A DNA stretch of 64,000 nucleotides, from contig CAYSJJ010000012.1 of assembly GCA_964431365.1 (NCBI GenBank), positions 4,487 through 68,486 of the forward strand, in the 5' to 3' direction. The DNA comes from Geomobilibacter sp964431365 (GTDB lineage Bacteria > Desulfobacterota > Desulfuromonadia > Geobacterales > DSM-12255). Positions 1-8,892 of the stretch are shown here, in pieces. The translations under genes were made by a program, and so were the position numbers. Each line of letters starts with the position of its first letter. Within the stretch, counting starts at the first letter, position 1. A model generated the notes under the pieces. The model worked only from the letters and a program-made list of their open reading frames with translations, ran no database searches and was not told the origin of the DNA.

Positions 1-2
1 AA

Positions 3-50
3 GGGAAGGTCGGCGAGGGGGCGACGTTTTACTTCACCCTCACTCCGTGA
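3..50 (+). CDS. C-terminal end of a sensor histidine kinase (5' truncated by window edge)
   Basis: Only the last 15 codons are present, read as GKVGEGATFYFTLTP followed by TGA. The GATFYFTLP-type ending is the G2 box/last strand of a HATPase_c domain and matches the ends of the two other kinases in this window (1631-3670 and 30244-31644). Everything upstream lies outside the window, so nothing can be said about its sensor domains. The radical SAM gene starts 98 bp downstream on the same strand. Confidence 0.7.
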   Translation, partial: GKVGEGATFYFTLTP

Positions 51-148
51 GGGGCGAACGTGAGAGTTCCCGGCCCCCCTTTCCAATTGCTTTCCAACGG
101 CAAACCGATTAGCATACCCGCCGGTAACCAACCACCGGAGGGTCCTCC

Positions 149-1567
149 GTGAAAGTCCTTTTCGTCCATCCGTACGGCAGCAACTGGATGGGCACCGGCA
201 AAGACATCACCACCATATTCAATCTCATGCCACCACTCGGCATGATGAGTATTGCCGCATTCCTCGAACAGCGCGGGATCGGGACCGAGATCATCGACTG
301 TTACGCCAGCCCCATGCCGGCGGAGGCGCTGGTGGCCGAGATCGTGCGTCGCGCCCCGGACGTGGTCGGCTTCTCCTGCACCACCTCGTCGTTCCTGGAA
401 GGATACGGCATCGCCGCCCTGCTCAAGGAGCGGGCGCCGGACATCGTCACCGTGTTCGGGGGGGCCCACGCCTGCTCGGCCGGAGTGGGTCTGCTGGACC
501 GTTTTCCGGCCATCGACTACCTGGTGATCGGCGAGGGGGAGCAGACGTTCTTCGAACTGGTGGCTGCCGGCTGCCGCAACGTTGAAACGATTCCCGGCGT
601 CGGCTACCGGAATGAGGGGGTCGGCACCCTGTCCGGCGTCAGGGAGTTGATCCCCGACCTGGACAGCCTCCCCTTCCCGGCCTATCACCGGCTCCCCCAG
701 TTCCCGAGGCGGTACACCCTGCCGCTCTTCAGCTTCCCCACGGCACCCAACACCAGCATCATCTCCAGCCGCGGCTGTCCCTACCAGTGCTCCTACTGCG
801 ACCGCTCGGTTTTTTCCCGCGGCTTTCGCTTCAACTCGCCCGAGTACATCGTCGAGCACCTGAAGATGCTGCACAGGGAGTACGGCATCCGCCACGTCTT
901 CTTCTACGACGACCTCTTCACCACCGACCGGAGCCGCGTGGCCCGCTTCTGCGAGCTGAAGGAGCGGGAGCAGTTGCCGGTCACCTACAACTGCATCGCC
1001 CGGCTGGAGCATGTGGATGCCGAGCTGTTGCAACTGCTGAAGCGTTCCGGCTGCTGGCAGGTCAACTTCGGCATCGAGTCCGGCGACCCGGAGGTCATCA
1101 AGAAGCACCGCAAGTTTTACGGGCTGGACGAGGTGCAGCAGAAGCTCGCCATGGTCAGGAAGACCGGTATGAGGGTGAAGGGGCTCTTCATGGTGGGGCT
1201 GCCGGGCGAGACCGAGGAGTCTATCCGCCGGACCATCGACTACGCCCTCCACCTCCCCCTGGACGAGATCAACGTCACCAAGTTCACCCCCTTTCCCGGG
1301 GCGCCGGTCTACGCGACCATCCGCGAGCATGGGGAATTCAACGAGGAATGGCCCCTGATGAACTGCGTGAACTTCGTCTTCATCCCCCACGGCATGACGA
1401 AAGACCAGCTGGAGCGGCTCTACAACGAGTTCATCAGCCGCTTCTACCGCCGCAGCCGCATCCACTGGGGCTACACCACCATGCTCTGGAAATCGCCCCA
1501 GAGCGTGGCGATGTTCCTGCGGAACCTGCCGGAGATCCTGCGATTCGAATTGAAGCAGAAGTGGTGA
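149..1567 (+). CDS. B12-binding domain / radical SAM protein
   Basis: 472 aa. The N-terminal ~130 residues form a cobalamin-binding Rossmann-like domain (begins MKVLFVHPYG, with PPLGMMSIAAFLEQRG). The radical SAM domain follows, with the cluster motif CPYQCSYC at C210, C214 and C217 binding the [4Fe-4S]-SAM cluster. Later segments (GIESGDPEVIKKHRK, GLFMVGLPGETEESI) are typical of the Elp3/MiaB-like radical SAM fold. The start is GTG at 149, preceded by a GGAGG at 136-144. Members of this class methylate or rearrange unactivated carbons in lipids, hopanoids, cofactors or natural products. The substrate cannot be told from sequence and the neighbours do not help. Class assignment is firm; the specific reaction is unknown. 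Confidence 0.85.
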   Translation: MKVLFVHPYGSNWMGTGKDITTIFNLMPPLGMMSIAAFLEQRGIGTEIIDCYASPMPAEALVAEIVRRAPDVVGFSCTTSSFLEGYGIAALLKERAPDIVTVFGGAHACSAGVGLLDRFPAIDYLVIGEGEQTFFELVAAGCRNVETIPGVGYRNEGVGTLSGVRELIPDLDSLPFPAYHRLPQFPRRYTLPLFSFPTAPNTSIISSRGCPYQCSYCDRSVFSRGFRFNSPEYIVEHLKMLHREYGIRHVFFYDDLFTTDRSRVARFCELKEREQLPVTYNCIARLEHVDAELLQLLKRSGCWQVNFGIESGDPEVIKKHRKFYGLDEVQQKLAMVRKTGMRVKGLFMVGLPGETEESIRRTIDYALHLPLDEINVTKFTPFPGAPVYATIREHGEFNEEWPLMNCVNFVFIPHGMTKDQLERLYNEFISRFYRRSRIHWGYTTMLWKSPQSVAMFLRNLPEILRFELKQKW

Positions 1568-1630
1568 GAGACGGCTGCTGCTCGGGCAGATTCGCTCCAC
1601 AAGACAGACGGTCCTCACCTGGTGGTGAGA

Positions 1631-3670
1631 TCAGAGGGTGAAGAAGAAGGTCGCCCCCTTGTCTACCTCGGCCTCGAACCAGAGCGTGCCGCCGTGCCGG
1701 TCGATGACGCTCCGGACGATCGCCAGGCCGACGCCGGTCCCCTCGAACTCCTCGTTCCGGTGCAGCCGCTGGAACATGCCGAAGAGCTTGCCCGCATGCT
1801 CCATGTTGAAACCGGCGCCGTTGTCGCGGACAAAGTAGACGATCCGGCCGTCCCGCTCCTCGGCGCCGATCTCGATGCGGGCCGTCTCCTTTTTGCGGGT
1901 GTACTTGAGGGCATTGGCCAGCAGGTTCAGGTACACCTGGTGCAGCAGCACCGGATCCGCCTGGCAGGAGGGGAGCTCACCGGTAACGATCTCGATGGAG
2001 CGCCCCGCCCGCTCGGCTTCCAACTCGGCCAGGGCGGTGCAGACGATCTGGGCGGGATGGACGGTCTGTTTCGTGATCTGCTGACGGCTCACGCGGGCAA
2101 AGAGGAGCAGGTCGTCGATCAGTTGCCCCAGCTGGCTGGAACCGTGCGCTATGCGGGTGAGATACCCTCTGGCATCGTCGGGAAGTTGGGCCCCGTACTC
2201 TTCCGCAAGGACCTGGGCAAAGCCGTTCATGGTCCGGAGCGGGGCCCGCAGGTCGTGCGCCACGGTGTAGGAGAATGCCTCCAGTTCCCGGTTCGCCCTT
2301 GCCAACTCGGCGGTTCGCGCCTCGACCCTGGTTTCGAGTTCGGCATTGAGCGTTCGCACCCGCTCCTCCGAGCGTTCCCGTTCTCTCCTGATCCGGATGG
2401 AAACGATGCCGAAGGCGAGGGATTGGGCGATTTCCGTCAGGAGGTCGACCTCTGCCGGGGCAAACGCGAACGGCGTCGAGGCATAGAGGTTCAGAATACC
2501 CATAACCCCCTCCCCGGTCTTGAGAGGGAAGGCGGCCGACGAGGCAAAGCCCCGCTTGAGGGCCTCACCGCGCCAGGGAGCGAAGCGCGCATCGGTCGAG
2601 ATATCGTCGCAGAGTGCCGCCTCGCCGGTGCAGAGCGCCGTGCCGGTGGGGCCGTGACCTCGCTCGATGTCGGCCGAGGATATTTGGAGGGTCTCAAGAT
2701 AACCGTCGTCGAAACCGGCCTGGGCCACCGGCCGGACGGCCCGCTCTTCGCCCGGCTCGGCCAGTCCCACCCAGACCAGTTTGTAGCCGCAGTCCTCGAC
2801 GATGATGGAGCAGGCCTTGGTCAGGAGGATCCGTTCGTCCGGCGTGTGCATGACCAGCTGGCTGCAGTGGCTCAGAGCGCGGTAGGCACGGTTGGTCCTC
2901 GTCAGCAGGCGGTCGGCCTCCTCCCGCTCCCTGATCCGCTGAAGGAGATTGCGGGTTCCGGCCCGGATACCGACCGCGCCGAACAGCCAGAGGCTGCCGT
3001 GAACCATGGTGACCGTAGCGTAATACTGCCGTGCGGCACGCCAATAGGGGGCCATCGGTACCGAGACACTGATGCCGCCGCGGATGTCCCCCACCTTGTA
3101 ACCCTGCCGGGCGTGGCATTTCAGGCATTGCGTCTCGGTTTTCATCGGCCGCATGAGTCGTAAGAAGGGCCTCCCGTTGAGTTGTTCCAGGGAGCTGACC
3201 TCCGTGCTCCCCGTCTCGAAGGCCTTGAGGGCGGCCGTTTCCCACGGGTCGGGAGCGTTCTCCGGCCGGATCGGCTTCAGGCTGGTGATATGGGCCTCGG
3301 TCCCGCGCTGCTGGTGCGCCAGTTCGTGCACCTGGCGGGTCATGTAGGCGGGGTTGATGAGGGTCAGTCGCCGGCCGGTCGGGGTTGTGATGTCCCGCTC
3401 CGGAATGTCGTAAAGATGCGGGTTGGGGGGGGTCTTGTCGGTGATCGGCGCATAGACTCCACCATGGCCGGCAGCCCAGCGACGGTAGATCAGATCTTTA
3501 TCGAAGCTGAGGCGCGCCTCGATGCGGGCATGTTCCATGGTCTCCTGGCGTTCGCTGACGATCTCCCAGACCAGAAAGCCGCCGACAATGAGCGTCCAGA
3601 GTGCGAGTATCACGTAAGCATAGCGACGCATCTGGCTGGTGTAGGAGGTGTCGCTGTGGTTCATGTCCAT
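1631..3670 (-). CDS. Membrane histidine kinase with DUF3365-type CxxCH sensor, GAF, HisKA and HATPase
   Basis: 679 aa from ATG 3670 (a second ATG at 3664 is equally possible). A purine-rich GGGGG lies just upstream, whereas the longer open frame has an arginine/cysteine-rich non-protein-like start. Layout: TM1 at about 16-36; a periplasmic DUF3365/Tll0287-like domain ending in QCLKCHARQG, with a haem c attachment motif at C182, C185 and H186; TM2 at about 217-237; GAF at about 280-425; a coiled linker; HisKA with phospho-His H472 (YTVAHDLRAPLR); HATPase_c to the end (GATFFFTL). A covalent haem would make it a redox, gas or ligand sensor; that is inferred from family knowledge. No response regulator is adjacent. 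It ends convergently with the radical SAM gene. Confidence 0.85.
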   Translation of the reverse strand: MDMNHSDTSYTSQMRRYAYVILALWTLIVGGFLVWEIVSERQETMEHARIEARLSFDKDLIYRRWAAGHGGVYAPITDKTPPNPHLYDIPERDITTPTGRRLTLINPAYMTRQVHELAHQQRGTEAHITSLKPIRPENAPDPWETAALKAFETGSTEVSSLEQLNGRPFLRLMRPMKTETQCLKCHARQGYKVGDIRGGISVSVPMAPYWRAARQYYATVTMVHGSLWLFGAVGIRAGTRNLLQRIREREEADRLLTRTNRAYRALSHCSQLVMHTPDERILLTKACSIIVEDCGYKLVWVGLAEPGEERAVRPVAQAGFDDGYLETLQISSADIERGHGPTGTALCTGEAALCDDISTDARFAPWRGEALKRGFASSAAFPLKTGEGVMGILNLYASTPFAFAPAEVDLLTEIAQSLAFGIVSIRIRRERERSEERVRTLNAELETRVEARTAELARANRELEAFSYTVAHDLRAPLRTMNGFAQVLAEEYGAQLPDDARGYLTRIAHGSSQLGQLIDDLLLFARVSRQQITKQTVHPAQIVCTALAELEAERAGRSIEIVTGELPSCQADPVLLHQVYLNLLANALKYTRKKETARIEIGAEERDGRIVYFVRDNGAGFNMEHAGKLFGMFQRLHRNEEFEGTGVGLAIVRSVIDRHGGTLWFEAEVDKGATFFFTL

Positions 3671-3818
3671 GGATGGTGCCCCCACGTTTCTTGCCCGCAC
3701 CACGTCACGGGCGACGACCGTGCAAGTATACCAGCTGCAACGGGAAATGCATGAAGTCTGCGGCGGGCAATGCCGGCGCCGTGATGTCACCGCCAGCGGT
3801 GGCCAAGGGGAGATGACC

Positions 3819-4841
3819 ATGATCAGGAAGATAATCGATCTCCGGAGCGACACCGTTACCCGGCCGACCGAGGCGATGCGGCGGGCCATGGCTGCAGCCG
3901 AGGTGGGGGATGACGTCTATGGCGAGGACCCGACCGTCAACCGTCTCGAAACCCTTGCCGCCGAGATGCTCGGCACCGAAGCGGCCCTGTTCGCCGCCAG
4001 CGGCACCCAGACGAACCTGCTCGCCATCATGAGCCATTGCCAGCGGGGGGACGAGTACATCGCCGGCCAGGCCGCCCACTGCTACCGCTTCGAAGGAGGT
4101 GGGGCGGCCGTGCTGGCCGGTGTCCAGCCCCAGCCGCTGGAGTTCGAGGCCGACGGCACCCTTGACTTGGCTCGGGTGGCGGCGGCCGTCAAACCGGTCG
4201 ACCCCCATTTCGCCCGGAGCCGTCTCCTCTGTCTGGAGAACACCCAAGCCGGCAAGGTGCTCCCGATGGCGTACCTTGCCGCTGCCCGGTCGTTCACCCG
4301 CGAGCGCGGGCTGGCGCTCCACCTGGACGGTGCCCGCCTGTTCAACGCTGCCGTCAGGCTGGGGGTGCCGGCACGGGAGATCGTCCGGCAGTTCGACTCC
4401 GCGTCGGTCTGTCTCTCCAAGGGGCTGGGGGCGCCGGTCGGCTCGCTCCTCTGCGGCAACCGGGAGCTGGTCGCCACGGCCCGCCGCTGGCGGAAGGTCC
4501 TGGGAGGGGGGATGCGCCAGGCCGGTGTGCTGGCTGCCGCCGGCATCCAGGCGCTGATGGAGGGGGTGGAGCGGCTGGCGGAGGACCACGCCAACGCCCG
4601 TCGGCTAGCCGAGGGGCTGGCAGCCATCCCCGAGCTTGCCATCGACCCGGCTAGCGTGCAGACCAACATGCTCTTCGTCTCCCTGGCGCCGGCCCGGACC
4701 GACCGGTTGACCGGCTTTCTCCGGGATCGGGGGATCCTCATTGCCGGCAGGGAGTCGGTCCGGCTCGTCACCCACCGGGATATATCGGCAGACGACATCG
4801 AGACGGTCATTGCCGCGTTCGCCGACTTTTTCCGGGGGTAA
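3819..4841 (+). CDS. ltaE: Low-specificity L-threonine aldolase
   Basis: 340 aa, cytosolic, PLP-dependent. It cleaves L-threonine/allo-threonine to glycine and acetaldehyde. The N-terminus IDLRSDTVTRPTEAMRRAM is the family signature. HLDGARLFNAAV supplies the Asp that contacts the pyridine nitrogen, and SVCLSKGLGAPVGS holds the Schiff-base lysine. Length fits LtaE (about 333 aa). I chose ATG 3819 because AAGGGGAG lies about 6 nt upstream; an ATG at 3813 directly abuts that site. It is divergent from the DUF3365 kinase and alone in its unit. Confidence 0.92.
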   Translation: MIRKIIDLRSDTVTRPTEAMRRAMAAAEVGDDVYGEDPTVNRLETLAAEMLGTEAALFAASGTQTNLLAIMSHCQRGDEYIAGQAAHCYRFEGGGAAVLAGVQPQPLEFEADGTLDLARVAAAVKPVDPHFARSRLLCLENTQAGKVLPMAYLAAARSFTRERGLALHLDGARLFNAAVRLGVPAREIVRQFDSASVCLSKGLGAPVGSLLCGNRELVATARRWRKVLGGGMRQAGVLAAAGIQALMEGVERLAEDHANARRLAEGLAAIPELAIDPASVQTNMLFVSLAPARTDRLTGFLRDRGILIAGRESVRLVTHRDISADDIETVIAAFADFFRG

Positions 4842-4928
4842 CGGACGGAAAAAGGGTGGAAATCAAGGGGCCGGGACGGTATAGTTACCAGCCAAAATTT
4901 CGCAACGATCCAACGCATAGAGGTATAT

Positions 4929-6599
4929 ATGAGCACCGAACAGACCACCCCGGCCCAGCCGGCCAACTTCATCCGGACCATCGTCGCCGACGACCTGCAG
5001 AGCGGCAAACACGAGACCGTGGTGACCCGCTTTCCGCCTGAGCCGAACGGCTACCTGCATATTGGCCACGCCAAGTCGATCTGCCTGAATTTCGGCCTGG
5101 CCCGGGACTTCGGCGGCCGCTGCCACCTTCGCTTCGACGATACCAACCCGGTCAAGGAAGAGGTGGAGTACATCGAGTCGATCAAGGAGAGCGTCCGCTG
5201 GCTCGGTTTCGACTGGGGCGAGCATATGTACTACGCCTCCGACTACTTCGAGCAGCTCTACCAGTGGGCCGAGCACCTGATCCAGAGCGGCAAGGCCTAT
5301 GTGGACGACCTGAACGCAGAGGAGATCCGCGCCTATCGCGGCACCCTGACCGAGCCGGGGAAGGAGAGCCCCTATCGCAGCCGCTCCGTCGAGGAGAACC
5401 TGGATCTCTTCCGCCGGATGCGGAGCGGCGAGTTCCCCGACGGCGCCAAGGTGCTCCGGGCGAAGATCGACATGGCCTCCCCCAACATCAACCTGCGCGA
5501 CCCGGTCATGTACCGGATCCTCCATGCCGTCCACCCCCATGCCGGCGACCAGTGGTGCATCTATCCCATGTACGACTACGCCCATGGCCAGAGCGACGCC
5601 ATCGAAGGGGTGACCCACTCCGTCTGCACCCTGGAGTTCGAGGACCACAAGCCGCTCTACGAATGGTTCCTCGCCAACCTGCCGGTACCTGCCCGGCCGC
5701 GGCAGTACGAATTCGCCCGCCTGAACCTGACCTACACCGTGATGAGCAAGCGCAAGCTCCTGCAACTGGTGCAGGACGGCGACGTGAGCGGCTGGGACGA
5801 TCCGCGGATGCCGACCCTGGTCGGCCTCCGACGGCGCGGCTACACCCCGGAGGCGATCCGCACCTTCTGCGAGCGGATCGGCGTCGGCCGGAGCGATTCG
5901 TGGATCGACATGAGCATCATCGAGGAGTGCGTCCGGGAAGACCTGAACCAGAGGGCGCCACGGGCCATGGGGGTCCTGCGCCCCCTGAAGCTGGTCGTCG
6001 AGAACTATCCCGAGGGGGAAGAGGAGGAGTTCCAGGTGGCCAACCATCCCCAGCAGCCGGAACTGGGGAGCCGTGCCGTCCCCTTCTCCCGGGAGCTCTG
6101 GATCGAGGCGGACGATTTCCAGGAGGTGCCGGAGAAGGGGTTCAAGCGTCTCACGGTCGGGAGCGAGGTGCGACTCCGCAATGCCTACATCGTCAAGTGC
6201 ACCGGCGTGGAGAAGGATGGCGACGGCAACGTGGTGGCGGTCCGCTGCAGCTACGACCCGGAGACCAAGAGCGGTCTTCCCGGCGCCGAGCGGAAGGTGA
6301 AGGGGGTCATCCACTGGGTTTCGGCGCGGCACGCCGTCACCGCCGAGGTCCGCCTTTACGACCGGCTGATCTCCGTCCCGAGCCCTTCCGGCGATGACTG
6401 GAAAGGGGACCTGAACCCCGACTCCGTCCAGCTGTTGACCGACTGCAGGCTGGAACCGTCACTGGCGGCTGCCAAGCCGGAAGAGCGCTTCCAGTTCGAG
6501 CGCCAGGGGTACTTCAGCGTAGATCCGAAGGATTCACAACCGGGGAGGCCGGTCTTCAACCGGACCGTGACACTGCGGGATTCGTGGGCGAAGAAGTAG
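4929..6599 (+). CDS. glnS: Glutaminyl-tRNA synthetase
   Basis: 556 aa, class I aminoacyl-tRNA synthetase charging tRNA-Gln in the cytosol. The N-terminal Rossmann fold has PPEPNGYLHIGHAKSICLNFG (HIGH motif at about residues 40-43). VMSKRKLLQLV is the KMSKS equivalent. The C-terminal half carries the two anticodon-binding beta-barrel regions. Length is close to E. coli GlnRS (554 aa). Presence of GlnRS indicates direct Gln-tRNA formation rather than sole use of the GatCAB route. RBS AGAGG lies 6-10 nt before ATG. The following oligosaccharyltransferase gene starts 7 bp after the stop. Confidence 0.97.
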   Translation: MSTEQTTPAQPANFIRTIVADDLQSGKHETVVTRFPPEPNGYLHIGHAKSICLNFGLARDFGGRCHLRFDDTNPVKEEVEYIESIKESVRWLGFDWGEHMYYASDYFEQLYQWAEHLIQSGKAYVDDLNAEEIRAYRGTLTEPGKESPYRSRSVEENLDLFRRMRSGEFPDGAKVLRAKIDMASPNINLRDPVMYRILHAVHPHAGDQWCIYPMYDYAHGQSDAIEGVTHSVCTLEFEDHKPLYEWFLANLPVPARPRQYEFARLNLTYTVMSKRKLLQLVQDGDVSGWDDPRMPTLVGLRRRGYTPEAIRTFCERIGVGRSDSWIDMSIIEECVREDLNQRAPRAMGVLRPLKLVVENYPEGEEEEFQVANHPQQPELGSRAVPFSRELWIEADDFQEVPEKGFKRLTVGSEVRLRNAYIVKCTGVEKDGDGNVVAVRCSYDPETKSGLPGAERKVKGVIHWVSARHAVTAEVRLYDRLISVPSPSGDDWKGDLNPDSVQLLTDCRLEPSLAAAKPEERFQFERQGYFSVDPKDSQPGRPVFNRTVTLRDSWAKK

Positions 6600-6606
6600 G
6601 CGAGTC

Positions 6607-8892
6607 TTGGCCATCGAGCGCGGAGGAGCCGATCGGCCAGTTGCCATGAGGTGGCACTGGCCAGGATTGGACACGATCATTCTGGTCGGCTGTGTCCTGG
6701 CGGCGTTCCTGATCCGCGCTTCCGCGTATCGCGATTTCGTCACACCCGAAGGTGGGCTGCTGTTTCTCGACCCGGACAGCTACGACCATCTCCGTCGGGT
6801 GACGCTCGGCGTTGCCAGTTTCCCGCAGATCCCCTCCTTTGATTCCTACTACGGTTTCCCGGTCGGCACCGGCCAGGTCTGGTCGCCGCTCTTCGACTAC
6901 CTCATCTCCTCGTTCGCCGTGCTCTTGGGCGGCCGCAACAACACAGCGCTCGTCGAAACCGTCGGTTTCTGGTTGTCGCCGGTACTGGCTTCACTGACCG
7001 TCGTCATGGTCTACCGGCTCGGCCGGTCGCTGCTGGGGCGGACCGCCGGAGTGACGGCGGCCGTTGTCGTTGCACTCCTCCCTGCCCACATCATGTACTC
7101 CTTTGCCGCCCAGCTGGATCACCACGTGGCGGAACCGCTGGTCTGCATGCTCCTCCTGGGATCGCTCCTCAAGGCGACTAGCCGGCGATACGGCTGGCTG
7201 GCGACCGGTTTCTGGCTGGTATTTTCCATTCTGATCTGGCGGGGGGCGGTGATCTTCTGGGGGGTGGCGGTGCTGGCGCTGCTCCTGCAGGGATACCGGG
7301 AGGCAAGCCGGAACGGCTCCTCGCCGACTGCCGTCTGCGGGCTTCGGGCCTGCCTGGCCGGCGCGCTGTTCCTGGCCCCGGTCTGCCTGCTGGATCTCTG
7401 GGGGAGCTCGGCTACTATCGCCTTCGAGACCGTTTCGTGGTTCCACGTCCTGGTGCTGTTGGCCAGCGCCGCGGCCCTGGCCGTTGTCGGCGGCGGCAGC
7501 TATCGGCGACGCTGGCCTCTCCTGGCGGGGGGGCTCGTGGCAGCCGGCCTGATCATGGCCGTCTCTCCGCACCAACTGGGGCATTTCCTTGGCGAATTCC
7601 GCGCCGGGCTGGCGGTTATCTTCAGCCGCGACCCATGGCTCGACTCCATCAGCGAGCTACACTCGGTCTTTTTTCCCGATGGCGTCTTCGACTGGCGCTA
7701 CGGTACGCGGTTTCTCTCCGGCCTCTATCTCCTGGCGCCGGTCGTCTCTCTCCTGGTCTGGCGGAGCTGGCGGCAGTGCCGGGAAGACGATCTGCGGCTC
7801 CCGCTATTCCTGGTTTGGAACACCTTTTTCTTCATCCTTCCCCTGTTCCGCGAACGCTACATGCACCTGGCGGCGATCACTACGGCCCTCGGCACCGGCT
7901 TTCTGGTTGCCCGGTACCGGGATCGGCTCCCCGTGCTGTCGGCCTGGCGTCCGGTTGTGGTTGGCGCGGCCTTGCTGCTCCTTCTCTCACCGTCGGTACC
8001 CTTCCTCGCCGACCCTGGGGCGGAGGTGCGTCTCGACGCCGAAGAGAAGTACGGACTGCGGGAGTCGCTCGCCTGGTTGCGGGACCGGACACCGCCGACC
8101 TCCTGGTTCTCCGATCCACGGCAGACGCCGGAATACGGGGTGCTGGCCCAGTGGAGCATCGGCTCCTACGTGACCTACCTGGGAGAGCGGCCGACGCTGG
8201 CAACCAATTTCGGCTGGGAGACCCACGGTCTTTACGAATCGTGCACCTTCCTGACCAGCACCAACCTGGCCGTTGCCGAAAGGATCGTCCACGACAACCG
8301 GATCCGCTATATCCTGCTGGGCGACCATACCGGCGATCTGCGGACGCTCTGGGCCATTGCCGAGCAGGGGGTGAAGAAAAAGAAGCTTCCCTTTGCCGTC
8401 ATGACCCCGTTCGACACGCCGATGAGCATGTTTTACCGGCTCTATTTCCACAACGGCTCGACCGTCGACATCCGTGCACGTCACGAGGATTCGCTGGAGA
8501 GGTACCGGCTGGTCCACATGTCGTCAGGGGGGCGGGTGATACCACCCTATGGCGAGGTTCCCTGGTTCAAGATTTTTGAGCATGTGCCGGGTGTGCGGCT
8601 GAAAGGGAGTGCTGCGCCGGGGACGGGCGTGAGCATCAGCCTGGAACTGCGGAACGGGGCGGGGCAGACCGTTGTCTATCGTGACGTCGCGAAGGCGGGA
8701 GCTGACGGGGCGTTTGTCTTTCACCTCCCCTACTCGACGGAGAGGAACAGCGGGGATTTCAGTCCGGTGGGGAGTTATCTCCTGGCGCTGGGGAACGAGC
8801 GATATCCGGTGCGCATTGCCGAAGAGGAGCTGATGGCCGGGAAGACGGTTGATCTGGGATCTATGAAGGCTTCTCGGCGGTCAGCGCGGTAA
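6607..8892 (+). CDS. STT3/PglB-type oligosaccharyltransferase
   Basis: 761 aa, polytopic. Begins with a hydrophobic helix (about 22-40), then a first-loop acidic motif FLDPDSYDHLRR with D55 and D57. This matches the DxD-type metal/lipid-pyrophosphate site of STT3/PglB/AglB enzymes. About a dozen TM segments follow up to about residue 460. The soluble C-terminal domain has AQWSIGSYVTYLGER near residue 515, the position of the WWDYG sequon-reading motif, here degenerate. The family transfers lipid-linked glycans to asparagine on exported proteins. No glycosyltransferases or flippase are adjacent. The start is TTG 6607; ATG 6646 is an alternative but has its only SD about 20 nt away. The 3' end overlaps uvrC tail to tail by 32 bp. 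Confidence 0.75.
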   Translation: MAIERGGADRPVAMRWHWPGLDTIILVGCVLAAFLIRASAYRDFVTPEGGLLFLDPDSYDHLRRVTLGVASFPQIPSFDSYYGFPVGTGQVWSPLFDYLISSFAVLLGGRNNTALVETVGFWLSPVLASLTVVMVYRLGRSLLGRTAGVTAAVVVALLPAHIMYSFAAQLDHHVAEPLVCMLLLGSLLKATSRRYGWLATGFWLVFSILIWRGAVIFWGVAVLALLLQGYREASRNGSSPTAVCGLRACLAGALFLAPVCLLDLWGSSATIAFETVSWFHVLVLLASAAALAVVGGGSYRRRWPLLAGGLVAAGLIMAVSPHQLGHFLGEFRAGLAVIFSRDPWLDSISELHSVFFPDGVFDWRYGTRFLSGLYLLAPVVSLLVWRSWRQCREDDLRLPLFLVWNTFFFILPLFRERYMHLAAITTALGTGFLVARYRDRLPVLSAWRPVVVGAALLLLLSPSVPFLADPGAEVRLDAEEKYGLRESLAWLRDRTPPTSWFSDPRQTPEYGVLAQWSIGSYVTYLGERPTLATNFGWETHGLYESCTFLTSTNLAVAERIVHDNRIRYILLGDHTGDLRTLWAIAEQGVKKKKLPFAVMTPFDTPMSMFYRLYFHNGSTVDIRARHEDSLERYRLVHMSSGGRVIPPYGEVPWFKIFEHVPGVRLKGSAAPGTGVSISLELRNGAGQTVVYRDVAKAGADGAFVFHLPYSTERNSGDFSPVGSYLLALGNERYPVRIAEEELMAGKTVDLGSMKASRRSAR

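Noticed and set aside
29..1618. A 529-codon antisense open frame over the radical SAM gene
   Set aside because: The sense frame has all radical SAM motifs; the antisense product shows only GC-driven low-complexity composition.
1614..1629. CTCACC-TGGT-GGTGAG hairpin as a terminator between convergent genes
   Set aside because: The stem is only 6 bp and no T-run follows on either strand.
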